Translations under genes and position numbers: made by a program
Part shown: positions 1 through 9,921 of the stretch, piece after piece
Layout of the letters: each line of letters begins with the position of its first letter
Numbering within the stretch: position 1 is the stretch's first letter
Assembly (NCBI GenBank): GCA_002286855.1
Contig: NRSV01000088.1
Coordinates: forward strand, 1-64,000
DNA: 64,000 bases
Direction: 5' to 3'
Origin: Bipolaris cookei
Taxonomy: Eukaryota; Ascomycota; Dothideomycetes; Pleosporales; Pleosporaceae
The notes under the pieces: model-generated
What the model saw: the letters and a program-made list of their open reading frames with translations, nothing else
What the model was told of the DNA's origin: nothing
Database searches by the model: none

Positions 1-2401
1 GCAGCGCGTATGCTCGGCAGCCGTAGAGTTTGAGATGAGCTAATGAGGGCTTCTTGTAGTACGCCATCTCAAATGGTGTTTTCCAGCTAAGAGATCGTGT
101 GGGTGTGCGATTAAGAAGATAGCCTGCAGTGACGTACGTCTCAGGAGCAAGATGGAGTGGTAGATTTGAAGTGCTGAGCATGGATCGTGAGCAATCTATC
201 AGAGTCTTGCCTGACCTTTCTGCAGAGCCGTTCTGCTCTTTCGTATGTGGAGCTCTGATCTGGAATCTGATTCCTTCTTGCTGACAGTATGCACGCGCAG
301 AGTCGTCTGTTAAACCATAGCCTCGTTCGTCGTCGGCTATTATGAATGTGACGGTAGTGTTGAACTCTCGTTTAATCGTACGATCTAGTCGGGTAATCAC
401 TTCAAGTAGAGTTTCCTTATCGCGTTTTGGAATAGAGTATACGAAGTTGAACTTCGTGTATAGGTCAAAGGCATGGAATACATATCGATGTCCATTGTAT
501 CCTATGACATCAAGCTTGATAATATCGATCGCAATTGTCTCAAATAGACGAGACGCGCCAATCTCATGTCCCATACGACGAGAGATGATTTGATGGGCTT
601 TGTTCTGTGAGCACTCTTCGCAGTCGATCGTATGTGGTGCCACACCAGCAGGTGGTTGTTGAATGCCTCGAACGTTGTCTGCTAGGTGGTCGATAGCATC
701 ACTGCCCGCATGTGCCATCAGGACATGGAGCTGAGGTTTAGTAAGTACTCGAGGTTTGAGAGGTTGGGCTGAGTACTGAGGCCTGCGTTGATTGGTCGCA
801 AAGGCCGCATATTGAGCAGATTGGATTGGTGGAGGCTGGGTGCGATGCACGACTAGCCAATGACCTCCTAACCGGGTAAGGCTTGCAACGTCTTCGCGAG
901 CATTGTCGACAGCTCTATATAGAACGTTTCTTCCCGAGTCAAAATGGATGTTTGATGAGGAGAGACGGGATAGTGAGACTAAGCTCGTGAAGAAGGATTG
1001 GATTAGAGCTACGCGCTTGAGCGTCGTCGTCTTAATACCGCTTGGTGTTGACAGAGGTAGCTTGACTTCACCCCATGCCTCGATTTTCGTCTCAGCTCCT
1101 CCTGCGAAGACTATATCGTCTTCAGCTGCCGGGGTTGTCCAATTGAATTCTGCAGGGTTGTTGCAGATATGGATATCAGTGGCGGGATCTAGCGTCCATG
1201 AATGGGCGAGCGGATATTGTTGAGACAGCCTTTGGTTATTGAACGCGGAAGAGAAGACGGCATATGCTTCGTGCGAGGAATGATCAGCTAGTGGGTCTCC
1301 TGCGTCAATTTCTATCGAATCGGAGTCTGACGCTTTACTATGCTTGCTGCTGTCCCTGGTCTTGTACTTCTTAAAACGTCGGTTCTTTTCCCGAATCTTG
1401 TTTAGTACTCCGCGACTATCCTTAGTCTCAAAGTCAGCAATCTTCTTGGCTTTTTCAGGGTCTACAACGAATCCTCGTTGCTGGAGTGCTGTATCGATAT
1501 ATGGGCATTGGCCCCAGAAATGATTGTCGCCACAGAGGCAGGGCTTTGCTGGCTTGTTTTCATTGTCTCTTGATCGTTTCTTATTGTTGTATGGAGATGG
1601 CTGGCCATTGATCGTAGCTCCAAAGGTGCCTCCATGAATATTTGCCTTTCTTGAGTAGGTAGTGCGATGATACCGCAGGTATTCGGCGAGCACGGTAGAG
1701 AGCTGAGATTGTTGAGGTATTGGCTTGCTGCGATCCGAGTTCCAGATTTCCTCAGCTTTGAATATATCGAGTGAAGCACTGGCAGCGTATGCAGCGTCAA
1801 CTTGCTTGATTGCTCGGATAAGATCCTTATGTGCTCGAAATCCGTGTACTTCAGGTAGATCGAGCTGCTTTGCTCTACTGTATGCTGTGAGAAACTCATT
1901 GCACCAGTCTTCAATATTTGATCGTCGAGCATGCAAGATCTTTGCTGCTTCGTAGTCTTTCTGTACTCGATACTCCATGTCCGAAGTAGTAGGAGAGAAG
2001 AGATCTTGGAGCGTTTTGACTTGGTCGTGGACTGTTGCTTTGTCTTTGATATGATATAGTAATTCCTGCTGTATAGTTTTAGTAATGTGTGCTTCAACTT
2101 GTCCTAACTTATCTCGAAGACGTCTGTATTCTTTGATCTCCTTGTAGTAGCTACTGCGGTCTTGATTGTATTGCAGTAAGTCTTGCTGGGATGGAAGAGT
2201 TGCAGGCGATCCGTCAGCATTGACTGTAGGCGCTGGCCTAGTAGGCTGGACGGGCTTTTGTAGGGGATTGGGTGGTTGATTGGGATCAATATATTCCCAA
2301 ATGTCTCCTGCTTCGGCAATGCGTTTGACGATAAAGATCCAAAGCTCCCAATTGCTTTGTCCTTGGAGGATGATGTCTGAACGAACTGTATGCGTCGACA
2401 T
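1..2401 (-). CDS. Ty1/Copia retrotransposon gag-pol polyprotein, partial (3' part beyond window)
   Basis: On the minus strand one uninterrupted frame runs from an ATG at 2401 to the window edge, 800 codons with no stop. In order it shows a Gag region (about residues 1-330) with a zinc-knuckle-like CLCGDNHFWGQC near its end; an aspartic-protease-like start with WTLDPATDIHIC, where the usual DSGA is DPAT; a GAG-pre-integrase HH-CC module (LHVLMAHAG followed by IDCEECSQNKAH); and an integrase core with D in ETIAIDIIKLD, D in IIADDERGY and E in QNGSAERSGKTL. Reverse transcriptase and RNase H would follow outside the window. The open frame and the lack of RIP-type stops indicate a recent, possibly active copy. 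The order protease-integrase-RT is the Copia order, not Gypsy. Plus-strand ORFs inside this interval are shadows. Confidence 0.93.
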   Translation of the reverse strand, partial: MSTHTVRSDIILQGQSNWELWIFIVKRIAEAGDIWEYIDPNQPPNPLQKPVQPTRPAPTVNADGSPATLPSQQDLLQYNQDRSSYYKEIKEYRRLRDKLGQVEAHITKTIQQELLYHIKDKATVHDQVKTLQDLFSPTTSDMEYRVQKDYEAAKILHARRSNIEDWCNEFLTAYSRAKQLDLPEVHGFRAHKDLIRAIKQVDAAYAASASLDIFKAEEIWNSDRSKPIPQQSQLSTVLAEYLRYHRTTYSRKANIHGGTFGATINGQPSPYNNKKRSRDNENKPAKPCLCGDNHFWGQCPYIDTALQQRGFVVDPEKAKKIADFETKDSRGVLNKIREKNRRFKKYKTRDSSKHSKASDSDSIEIDAGDPLADHSSHEAYAVFSSAFNNQRLSQQYPLAHSWTLDPATDIHICNNPAEFNWTTPAAEDDIVFAGGAETKIEAWGEVKLPLSTPSGIKTTTLKRVALIQSFFTSLVSLSRLSSSNIHFDSGRNVLYRAVDNAREDVASLTRLGGHWLVVHRTQPPPIQSAQYAAFATNQRRPQYSAQPLKPRVLTKPQLHVLMAHAGSDAIDHLADNVRGIQQPPAGVAPHTIDCEECSQNKAHQIISRRMGHEIGASRLFETIAIDIIKLDVIGYNGHRYVFHAFDLYTKFNFVYSIPKRDKETLLEVITRLDRTIKREFNTTVTFIIADDERGYGLTDDSARAYCQQEGIRFQIRAPHTKEQNGSAERSGKTLIDCSRSMLSTSNLPLHLAPETYVTAGYLLNRTPTRSLSWKTPFEMAYYKKPSLAHLKLYGCRAYAL

Positions 2402-2455
2402 GATGGGATAGGTAGATTGGTAGTCAATTGATTGAGTGAATATGCGGATTAGGCC

Positions 2456-2466
2456 GGGCTCATAAC
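2456..2466 (-). other. Copia primer-binding site (half-tRNA type)
   Basis: Reading the minus strand, the presumed 5' LTR ends in CTTACA and is followed directly by GTTATGAGCCC. On the plus strand this is GGGCTCATAAC, the anticodon stem-loop sequence of fungal initiator methionine tRNA. Drosophila copia is primed in the same way, by an internally cleaved tRNA half rather than by the tRNA 3' end. The spacing to the gag ATG (about 55 nt) is ordinary. The match is seen in the sequence; its use as primer is inferred. Confidence 0.6.
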
Positions 2467-2601
2467 TGTAAGCAGTTAAGGTTATAAGAAGTATTGTGTG
2501 TTGTCCTATGTATCATGATAGAAGCAAGTTTAAATACAGCATTATTAGTCAGTGGGCAACCACGTGACTATACATGGTACTTCTGGGCTTACATTACTAC
2601 A
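2467..2601 (-). repeat. Probable 5' LTR of the Copia element (outer boundary tentative)
   Basis: The inner edge is set by the primer-binding site. On the minus strand this stretch would begin TGTAGTAATG and end GCTTACA, giving the TG...CA ends expected of an LTR. A TATTTAAA box lies inside it (2529-2536). The partner LTR and the second target duplication lie beyond the window, so the outer edge near 2601 is only the best-looking candidate. Confidence 0.4.
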
Positions 2602-2650
2602 GCATACCAGAGTGGGCAATCATCTACTCATTCTGCCGACTGTGGCTTGG

Positions 2651-4141
2651 ATGGGGCGAACTAGCCAGAGCTCATATCACCCTGTCGAAATACTTATCCG
2701 TGAGGCCCAAGAGGAATTTCAACGTCTTGTCAGCAGACAGTCTAAGACTCTCGAGTCTGCTAAGATTGAATACCAGAAAAGATACTCACGGCACCCACCC
2801 CCTGGGTTTGACAAATGGTTTTCCTATGCAAAATCAAAACACTCGGTCATAATCGATGATTTCAACATGATCAACCAGAGCCTGAGTCAACTCTGGAGAG
2901 TTGACCCCAAACACCTTCACGATGGCATTGACTATGCATCTAGTTTGGAGCACCTTGCCCTACGAAAATGCGGATTTCGAAATGGGAAATACTTCATGCA
3001 AGAACCCCATTGGCTTGCCAAAGACCTTGGGAATCTTCTAAAGGAGGTATCGCAGGATATCCCTGATGTTGATTTCCTCCTCAATTTATTGGATGAACCC
3101 CGAATTACCCCGACACCACAAACGCGTCCTACTGATAATACATCAAAGCCTCAATTTGTTGAAGCAAATCACCGATCGATATGGAGTCGCACGATTAGCC
3201 GCTGCGCGCAGAATGCGCCTAGCCAGAATGCCTACATCACCCACGACTTTAGAATACCGTTGGTTCGAGATTGGTATAACGAGAAGGACGTTTGCTTGCA
3301 TCCTGAATTTGCCCTTACACATGGTTTTTTCTCATCACCAATGACGGCAATTCTTACCCATAGGCGCCTTCCTATCTTATCTCAAGCAGCCCCAACTTCT
3401 TTTGGGGATATCATATACCCCAGTCCTTGGTATACCGACAAAATAGACCAAGGAGACTACGATAATAAGAAAGATCCTGCATGGGACGAGAAAGCAAGGA
3501 AGCTCTATTGGGCCGGGAGTACCACTGGTAGTTATAGTTGGAATGGTACATGGCGGCATGCCCACCGACAACGTTTTGTGAAATTGGTACAAACATTGAA
3601 TGGTACTAACTATACATATCTTCGAGAACTCAAGTCTGGATACTGGGTGAGCTACCAGGCTATCGAGGATCATGGTAGCTTATTTGATGTCAAATTTACT
3701 GATGTCATTCAATGCGATGTTTTCGATTGCGAAGAGCAGAATCAGTTCTTTACAATTAGCAAAAGAGAAGCCCACAGCCAGCAGTTCAGTGCCCAATTCG
3801 CGTTTGATACTGACGGCAACTCTTTCAGTGGGCGATTCTATACATTGCTGCAATCACGAAGCGTCGTTCTTAAGCAATCTGTTTTTCGTGAATGGCACGA
3901 CGAGCGTCTTGTGCCGTGGGTGCATTTCATCCCTGTTAGCTTATCTATGAACGAAATACCAGAAGTTATGCGATACATGACGACTCATGAGGATGGAAAG
4001 AAGAGGGCAGAAGAGATTGCCGAGGCAGGTCGTGCATGGCATGGAAAGGTTTTGAGAAAGGCAGACTTCACAGTCTATCTATACCGTCTTATGTTAGAAC
4101 TAGCGAGAGTTATGAAACCTACACGACTGGTTGAAAGCTAA
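2651..4141 (+). CDS. CAP10-type glycosyltransferase (GT90-like), N-terminus probably truncated
   Basis: The first in-frame ATG (2651) gives 496 residues; the open frame extends upstream to about 2552 without an ATG. The protein has the N-terminal catalytic-region signature HPVEILIREA then RRYSRHPPPGFDKW-like residues (here RYSRHPPPGFDKWF), and the C-terminal CAP10 core KLYWAGSTTGSYSW, FDVKFTDVIQCD, ISKREAHSQQFSAQF, SRSVVLKQSVFREWHDERLVPW. This family adds xylose or related sugars in the secretory pathway, in capsule or glycan synthesis. Full-length fungal relatives usually carry an N-terminal membrane anchor and more sequence; none is seen here, and the Copia LTR lies immediately upstream, so I infer that the insertion removed or separated the 5' end. 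The C-terminus is complete. No RIP-type stops are present. Confidence 0.8.
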   Translation: MGRTSQSSYHPVEILIREAQEEFQRLVSRQSKTLESAKIEYQKRYSRHPPPGFDKWFSYAKSKHSVIIDDFNMINQSLSQLWRVDPKHLHDGIDYASSLEHLALRKCGFRNGKYFMQEPHWLAKDLGNLLKEVSQDIPDVDFLLNLLDEPRITPTPQTRPTDNTSKPQFVEANHRSIWSRTISRCAQNAPSQNAYITHDFRIPLVRDWYNEKDVCLHPEFALTHGFFSSPMTAILTHRRLPILSQAAPTSFGDIIYPSPWYTDKIDQGDYDNKKDPAWDEKARKLYWAGSTTGSYSWNGTWRHAHRQRFVKLVQTLNGTNYTYLRELKSGYWVSYQAIEDHGSLFDVKFTDVIQCDVFDCEEQNQFFTISKREAHSQQFSAQFAFDTDGNSFSGRFYTLLQSRSVVLKQSVFREWHDERLVPWVHFIPVSLSMNEIPEVMRYMTTHEDGKKRAEEIAEAGRAWHGKVLRKADFTVYLYRLMLELARVMKPTRLVES

Positions 4142-4246
4142 GGAATATGTTTATTGCTTTTTTTAACATGCATAATTGTAGACATTTTTCTGTTACAAAT
4201 ATCTGCTCACATTGCTTACAAGCACGTCGCGCATACTTACTTGCTA

Positions 4247-5673
4247 CAAGCGAGCCGCGCACCCCACCAAGTTTCCCTACCTCTCCTGGGCCAATATACA
4301 ATTGATCAATGCAACGCCACTTAACTATCTCCAAATGATACCGATTTCAAGCTTTTGGTAATTACCTCTATTATCAAAGGTAATCTAATGAAAACAAATT
4401 GACGCGCTGCTATGGACTATCTATCGAGTTCCTGAATCTACTCTACGTGACAGACGCGCTGAAAGACCTACCCGATACAATTACCAGCCTAGTTAACTCA
4501 AGGAAAATTATCAAGCTAGAGGAGGAGGTGATATTTGTTCATATACGTGGTCTATGTCTACGTGTATTTCTTCCTACCTACGCAGTTGTGCGCGGTATGG
4601 CTGATAGACTCCTAGCTGCGCGCGGCGCTCGCCAGGCTGGCGTCCATTGGCCGCGCAACTTTGTCAAGCGTACAGATAATCTTACAACGTGCTTCAATCG
4701 AGGTGATCACAGTCGATGACAATGGCTAGATGAACAACGCGCTATGCGCTGCATGGCTAAAGCACTTAGATGTTCACAAGAAGACTCGCATCGTCGGCAC
4801 ACGTCGCCTACTTGTTCTTGATAGCCTTGAGAGCCACCCATCTACTCCAGCTTCTTGAAATTAGCTGCATTTCACCATTGAAGTGCGCCTACAGCTGCAA
4901 GCTAGATGGAATAATCCGCCACCTTGTCAACCATTTCACTAAATTCGACTTTTTGACAGCGTTCAAGGCAGCGTTTGGTCGAACCCTCATACCATCCAAT
5001 ATCTGCTCAGCTTTTCGAGGGATAGGTCTTGTTACTCTTCAGCCAGATGCAGTTCTATCAAGTTTTGATATAAATATGCGTACACTTACGCCACCTGCTA
5101 TTCTAGCAGAGGCTCTCCGGCAGACTCGTACGCTTAGCAACACATGCGAGCTTGAAGCTAAATCAACGTTAACACGTAATCGCGTTTAGCGGCATCATGA
5201 CTCATCATCAGCTTTATTGATTGTGGCAACTGACCCGCTCAAGAATGGGGCAGCGGTAATGAAACTCTCAACTGGGCTAATGCGCCATTAGATTGCCAGC
5301 CTTGAAAGGGATAATAAGGCCGCAATAAAGCGTAGACAGCGTAAAAAAAAGCGGATACAGAAGCAAGGAATGTTAACAAAGAGAGCTAGAGAGGATCTAT
5401 TTGCTCAGCATGAAGCTAATAGGCAAATTAATCATGAAGAGCGTCAATGAAAACAGTGATCAAGTGCTAGTGGCCAGGCTCTAGCGCGCTGTGGTAGTTG
5501 CAGAGAGACCGGTCATAACTCGGTTATGTGCAAGAAAGATACTATAAGTACTAAGTACTGAATCTACTCCGATGATTTTCGTATATCATACGGCTGCGCT
5601 GTTAATATATACGTCAACAAAGGTGGGCAAACTTGCCCGTGTGCGCCGCTCATTTGCATGCGGGACTCGCTTG
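4247..5673 (+). mobile_element. Decayed Fot1/pogo-type DNA transposon with TA target duplication
   Basis: The left end reads TA then CAAGCGAGCCGCGCACCCC, and the right end on the opposite strand reads TA then CAAGCGAGTCCCGCATGC and further on GGCGCACACGGGCAAGTTTG. These form imperfect inverted repeats with a TA duplication at 4245-4246 and 5674-5675. The interior is a transposase fossil with stops and a deleted middle. Just outside the left end is a second, degenerate copy of the same motif (ACAAGCACGTCGCGCA near 4218-4233). Confidence 0.75.
4399..5560 (+). pseudogene. Fot1-like transposase relic (RIP-degraded)
   Basis: Recognisable blocks lie in the usual order. There is a CENP-B/Tc5-type DNA-binding segment (IIKLEEEVIFVHI then GMADRLLAARGARQAG and WPRNFVKR) at 4399-4719. 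The RRLLVLDSLESHPS stretch around the second catalytic Asp is at about 4795-4845. The region FLTAFKAAFGRTLIPSNICS is at about 4955-5010. The C-terminal basic tail with a zinc knuckle of the pattern CGSCRETGHNSVMCKK is near 5490-5550. The segment carrying the first catalytic Asp is missing, and there are TAG, TGA and TAA stops in the reading frame. It cannot encode active transposase. The changes are mostly C-to-T or G-to-A, the RIP pattern. Confidence 0.8.
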
Positions 5674-6167
5674 TATATAGACTACAGTACTGCTTATGCT
5701 TTACACAACGTCCAACCAAACATTCTCTTCATGGGCGTAGCTGTTCCTAAATAAGGCTTCTGGAAATCGAGGTGCACGAAAAACCCTGCGAAGTAGATAT
5801 GGCTGCAGTAGATCCGTTACTGAAAACATCTGCGATCATTTGTTGGGTTTAGATATTTGCGGCTAGCTACTCACCAGATTGACTATATCCCCGTAGGTAA
5901 CATGGTATGATACAGTACACTTGGCCAATAGTCGTTCTGCTTATTTTTACGAGAGGCGGTGCATTGTTCATCAGCCTTTCCAATGATGCGCCTACGCAGT
6001 AATGAAATGTCAATTCTAAAGACAACGACATCTCGACTTCGCTAGTTAGTACATAGACCGTTTCGTTATCTAACGTGAACTTCATCAAGCTCTATAGGAA
6101 CTCGCACAATTACATACCATTGGTCTCCGCTGTTTGCACTTCAATACTACGCGTAGAAGATCCAAAA
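5674..6167. other. Gap between two transposons, no gene seen
   Basis: After the right end of the decayed Fot1 element I see no family I recognise. Short ORFs on both strands lack credible starts or composition. Confidence 0.4.
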
Positions 6168-6470
6168 ATGGCGCCCCGTCTTCATCCATCCGCACTTAAC
6201 AGCAATTTCAACCATATAAGTTATCTACAGCCTACAAAACTCAAAGAAACACAAGTTTCAAGAGTGGAGGAACTAATTAAAGCATCTCTCTGTAACTCAA
6301 AAAAGAAAATGCTTGCGTGTATCAAAAACAAAGACCTCCAAAACTACCCAGAATGGCAAGAAACACTCAAGATCGTGTTGTCTATATCCCTGAAACTTAA
6401 TCATATGAAAGCCGCAATGGTACTGGCTAGTTATATGCATCCCAAATTGTGGCAAAAACATCTCTTATAA
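6168..6470 (+). CDS. Small hypothetical protein (100 aa)
   Basis: An ATG in good context (aaaaATGgcg) opens a 100-residue frame, Lys/Leu-rich in its middle (KKKMLACIKNKD) and ending KLWQKHLL. I recognise no domain, signal peptide or membrane segment. The frame stays open upstream to 6075 without another ATG, so it could also be the last exon or a remnant of a larger gene cut by the transposon that starts 400 bp downstream. Confidence 0.25.
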   Translation: MAPRLHPSALNSNFNHISYLQPTKLKETQVSRVEELIKASLCNSKKKMLACIKNKDLQNYPEWQETLKIVLSISLKLNHMKAAMVLASYMHPKLWQKHLL

Positions 6471-6880
6471 GACTGCATATTGCATCACGATGCGACATGT
6501 CAGGCTTGGATGGGAGCTGCTTCGGAATGCTGTGTGTCTTAGATTGTGCTATTTGCCTACACCAGAGAATCAGGAGAAGCTTACTCACTGCGAGCTACTA
6601 ACAGGTTCAATCGTTGGCCGTTTTGTAAACTAATATCATGGTAAACATCTTTCTGTAGTGCGTGTAGATACCACCTGCTTATATACCACCTGGTTTCATT
6701 CGTAGCTGGAACAATAAGTTAGTTGCAACAAACTATACAGCGTGCAGTTGGCTAGAGCGTGTGACAGTGCTGTCTTGTGTCAATCAAATGGCTGCAAACA
6801 CACACCACTCATTTGAACAATACTGTTGAAACGACCCAGATGACTAAAGATAACACAAAGCAAAAATATATATGTAACTA

Positions 6881-6921
6881 ACGTCCATCCACTCGTAACG
6901 GAACAACCGCCGTAACGGAAC
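6881..6921 (+). repeat. Left terminal inverted repeat
   Basis: This 41-bp end begins ACGTCCATCCACT and contains the 14-mer CGTAACGGAACAAC twice (6894-6907 and 6911-6924, the second running three bases past the repeat), separated by CGC. A doubled 14-mer at the end is what one expects for paired transposase binding sites. Confidence 0.85.
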
Positions 6922-7433
6922 AACATTCTCTTCTTTGCTCCGTAGAAGGTGCCAACGCCGTCGTATAGGAGTATACGTATAGTGAGCTAATAGATCTACT
7001 AATCTTATATATGCTGCAGTATTCAAAGTAAAAAATTATAGTAGCCTTGAGCTTGTTGTTGGAGGTTCTGTTCGCGACGATCATTCGCGTCTCCGCTATT
7101 TGCCCCTGCTATGTCGCAAAAGGTAGCACATCCACGCGTTTCAGAGCTATAGGGCGAAGGCTCTATCAAGAAGGTTCTCGTTCTGAAGCTCTAATGGCAT
7201 ATCGCATTTGTGGTGAAAAATCCGAGAGTATTTCCGATCGAGAGGGAGATTGGCAGAGAGCTTGGCATCTATTTATGCGTGCTAAGTCAGCATGTAATAA
7301 AAAACGCGCCATCCTAAATATGGTTTTCACAGCCACCTGTCTCATGCTATTTTTAACTCACGTTTGTCCGCCGCAGCGAGCCGTTCATGTTCGCGCTATA
7401 CGCCATACATCAACATCACCACAGTAAGTAGCT
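6922..7433. other. Leader region between left terminal repeat and transposase
   Basis: This should hold the transposase promoter. A 126-codon open frame (7047-7427) starts only at TTG and resembles nothing I know, so I do not call it a gene. Confidence 0.4.
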
Positions 7434-9197
7434 ATGGATCCAGCCAGCCTGGCCCTGGCGCAGAGCCTACCCACAAGTGTGCGTAGGACCTATACTGCTC
7501 TAGCAGAATGCAGCGATGTCCCCGTGTCTCGTACCACTGTGTGGTATCGTGCGAAGGGACGACCATCGCGACAGACGAAGGCCCAACGCCAGCAGTACCT
7601 CACGCCGTCGGAAGAAAAGGCCTTCGTCGGGCACATAATTAGATCAGCAGCTCTTGGATTTCCTTTGCGGATCAAGGACATACCTTCCCTAGCCTTTAGC
7701 ATTGCCCGCCGACGATCCGCGACGAAAGCGATCAAGCCGCCGAACAAGAACTGGCCTCAGGCCTTTGCAAAGCGCCATCCAGAACTCGCGCGGAGGAACA
7801 ACAGGGCGATAGACTGGAATCGTCACGACAACAACATACACGACAAGGTGACACACTGGTTCGAGGTGATCGGACCCGAGCTTTGTAGGCCGGACATACT
7901 GCCGGAGAACGTGTACAACATGGACGAGACAGGAGTGATGCTTTCTATGCTAGGCTCTGTTAAAGTTCTAGTAGGTAAGGATGACCAAAGAGACTATAGA
8001 GGTACCGGCGTAAAGCGGACGATGGTGACTGCCGTTGAGTGCGTGTCGGCAAGTGGTGAGTGTCTAAACCCAATGATCATCTGGCCAGCCTCTACCCATC
8101 GGAGCAACTGGACCACGTACCCGACCCCAGGATGGGTCTATGCATTCTCGGAGTCTGGCTACAACGACTCCTACCTTAGCTTAGAGTGGATGAAACGAGT
8201 GTTCGATCCCCAAACCAAGGTACGAGCTAACCAGAAATCACGCGTGCTAATATGTGACGGCTTTGGCACACACGAGACTCTTGAAATACTAGAGTTTTGT
8301 TTCGAAAACAATATTATTCTGTGCCGACTTCCCTCTCATACCTCTCATAAGCTCCAGCCCTGCGATGTTGCGGTCTTTGCTCCACTGAAGACCGCTTATC
8401 GTGACCAGGTAGAACGGCTATACCGAGGAGGTATGACTACGATAAACAAGGAACACTTCACCACTCTATACTACCCTGCAAGAGAGCGGGCGATGACTAA
8501 GAAGAACATACTCGCAGGATGGGCCAAATCTGGTTTGTTCCCTTTTAACCCAGATAGAGTACTCCGAGACCTCGCAAAGCCAGTCCCTGACGCACTTACC
8601 CTACTGCCTATCCGTGCCGTCCGTGAAGAGAGTGGACCCCACTCACAACACACGATCGCCCAGACACCAGTGACTCCAGTATCGTCAGAAGCTCTTGCAT
8701 CGCTGCTTACCCTAGTCAAGCAAGATCCTCACGACGAAATAAGTACTAAGCGACATCGTAAGCTCGTGCAGAAGCTCGCCAACGCTGCCGAAGTATCCTT
8801 TGCCCAACAGGCCCTTGATCAAGACCAGATTAAGCTCTTATCGAAGATGAACGACGAAGCTAGAACTCGCCGGAAGACAAAGTCAGAGATTCTTGGGAAG
8901 GGGAAGGCGAGGGTAATGAGCTACGAGAACATCGTATCAGCACGAGCAAAGCGTGCTGAGCGGGAGGCGAACAAACCAGCGCAAGGCAAGAGAAAACGTG
9001 GTCGGCCGAAGCGCGTTGCGGTAGAGACAGTGGTAGAAGAGGAGGCAGAGGCCACCGCAGACAAAGGAACACGTAAGAAGCTCAAACGTGCTGCGCAGGA
9101 GGCCGAGGAAGCCTTGTCGCTCCAGGCAAGCGTAACACATGTTGCAGAAAAGAGCGCACCGCAACCTTATAGAGCCCCAGTCGCGCGCATGTGGTAG
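7434..9197 (+). CDS. Intact pogo/Fot-type DDE transposase
   Basis: The product has 587 residues. The N-terminal third is helix-turn-helix, CENP-B/Tc5-like (SRTTVWYRAKGRPSRQT at about 32-48; LTPSEEKAFVGHI at 56-68). The catalytic triad is complete: D164 in YNMDETGVM, D275 in VLICDGFGTHET and D311 in KLQPCDVAVFAPLK, with 35 residues between the last two, as in the Tc1/mariner-pogo superfamily. The C-terminus is basic with an AT-hook (KRGRPKR at about 521-527), an acidic stretch and a further KKLKRA segment, likely for nuclear import and DNA binding. Its expected role is to bind the flanking terminal repeats and cut and paste into TA sites. It lies about 550 bp inside the left end and 725 bp upstream of the HET-NACHT-WD40 gene on the same strand. 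There are no frameshifts or RIP stops, so it is probably functional. Confidence 0.92.
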   Translation: MDPASLALAQSLPTSVRRTYTALAECSDVPVSRTTVWYRAKGRPSRQTKAQRQQYLTPSEEKAFVGHIIRSAALGFPLRIKDIPSLAFSIARRRSATKAIKPPNKNWPQAFAKRHPELARRNNRAIDWNRHDNNIHDKVTHWFEVIGPELCRPDILPENVYNMDETGVMLSMLGSVKVLVGKDDQRDYRGTGVKRTMVTAVECVSASGECLNPMIIWPASTHRSNWTTYPTPGWVYAFSESGYNDSYLSLEWMKRVFDPQTKVRANQKSRVLICDGFGTHETLEILEFCFENNIILCRLPSHTSHKLQPCDVAVFAPLKTAYRDQVERLYRGGMTTINKEHFTTLYYPARERAMTKKNILAGWAKSGLFPFNPDRVLRDLAKPVPDALTLLPIRAVREESGPHSQHTIAQTPVTPVSSEALASLLTLVKQDPHDEISTKRHRKLVQKLANAAEVSFAQQALDQDQIKLLSKMNDEARTRRKTKSEILGKGKARVMSYENIVSARAKRAEREANKPAQGKRKRGRPKRVAVETVVEEEAEATADKGTRKKLKRAAQEAEEALSLQASVTHVAEKSAPQPYRAPVARMW

Positions 9198-9921
9198 CAG
9201 AGGTTGACGCCAGGAGGTTACTCGCTTGAACTCACGCTTTGCGTGATTCGTATACCTATAATAATGTCCATCCCGCATTCTGTAACTGAAAAACCCATTA
9301 CAGAGATTTAGTGTCATCTAGGCACTCCACTACCCGCCTAGCGCTAGATGTAAATTACATTGTAGCCGGGAAATCTGAGATGTAGGCGTCCTGAGAGAAG
9401 CTTCCCAGCTAGCCACGTGATGGCTATCTTTAGTGTCTAGCGTGCATGTGCACCTTTGCCGTACCTCTTTTGTGATTGGTGTTGCTAAAGCTGGAAGCTA
9501 TGTGGGAGCAGTTTGGCACTCTTCCACACCACTTATGTTATCGAGGATTTTGTACCACCGAGGAGTTTCACACATATTCCGATGTCTTATCCAATTGAGG
9601 TAGGCCACAGCCTTGTGTCCGACATCCAAGCGCATGCATTCAGCCATGCCTACCCCGCCCAAGCTGTGATGCGACACCCTCACACACTTCCCAGCAGCGA
9701 GCGCCCACCTTAGCTTAGAAAGCGATTGCAGTCTGCAGCTCTGTGATTCGATAAAACAGTGCGGTGCACCCCTGTCGTTCCTTTTCCTATCGCTAATGTT
9801 TAGGGTGCAAAAGTCCTGCTAGACAGCCTCGTCGTCGCACGCTCTGGCTGCTAGGCTGCCGCGTTGAGCCTCCTGCGTTTCGTTCCTGCTACGTGCACCG
9901 ACCCTGCAGCCATACAAAGCG
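9198..9921. other. Spacer between transposase and cargo gene
   Basis: These 724 bp must contain the transposase terminator and the promoter of the NLR gene. No terminal-repeat copy and no credible ORF is present. Confidence 0.5.

Noticed and set aside
342..2427. Plus- and minus-strand ORFs inside the Copia interval (342-593, 903-1223, 1725-1955, 1462-2097, 2104-2427)
   Set aside because: All are out-of-frame shadows of the single gag-pol frame that runs from 2401 to 1 on the minus strand.
7047..7427. 126-codon frame before the transposase
   Set aside because: It starts only at TTG, has no domain, and lies in the transposon leader.
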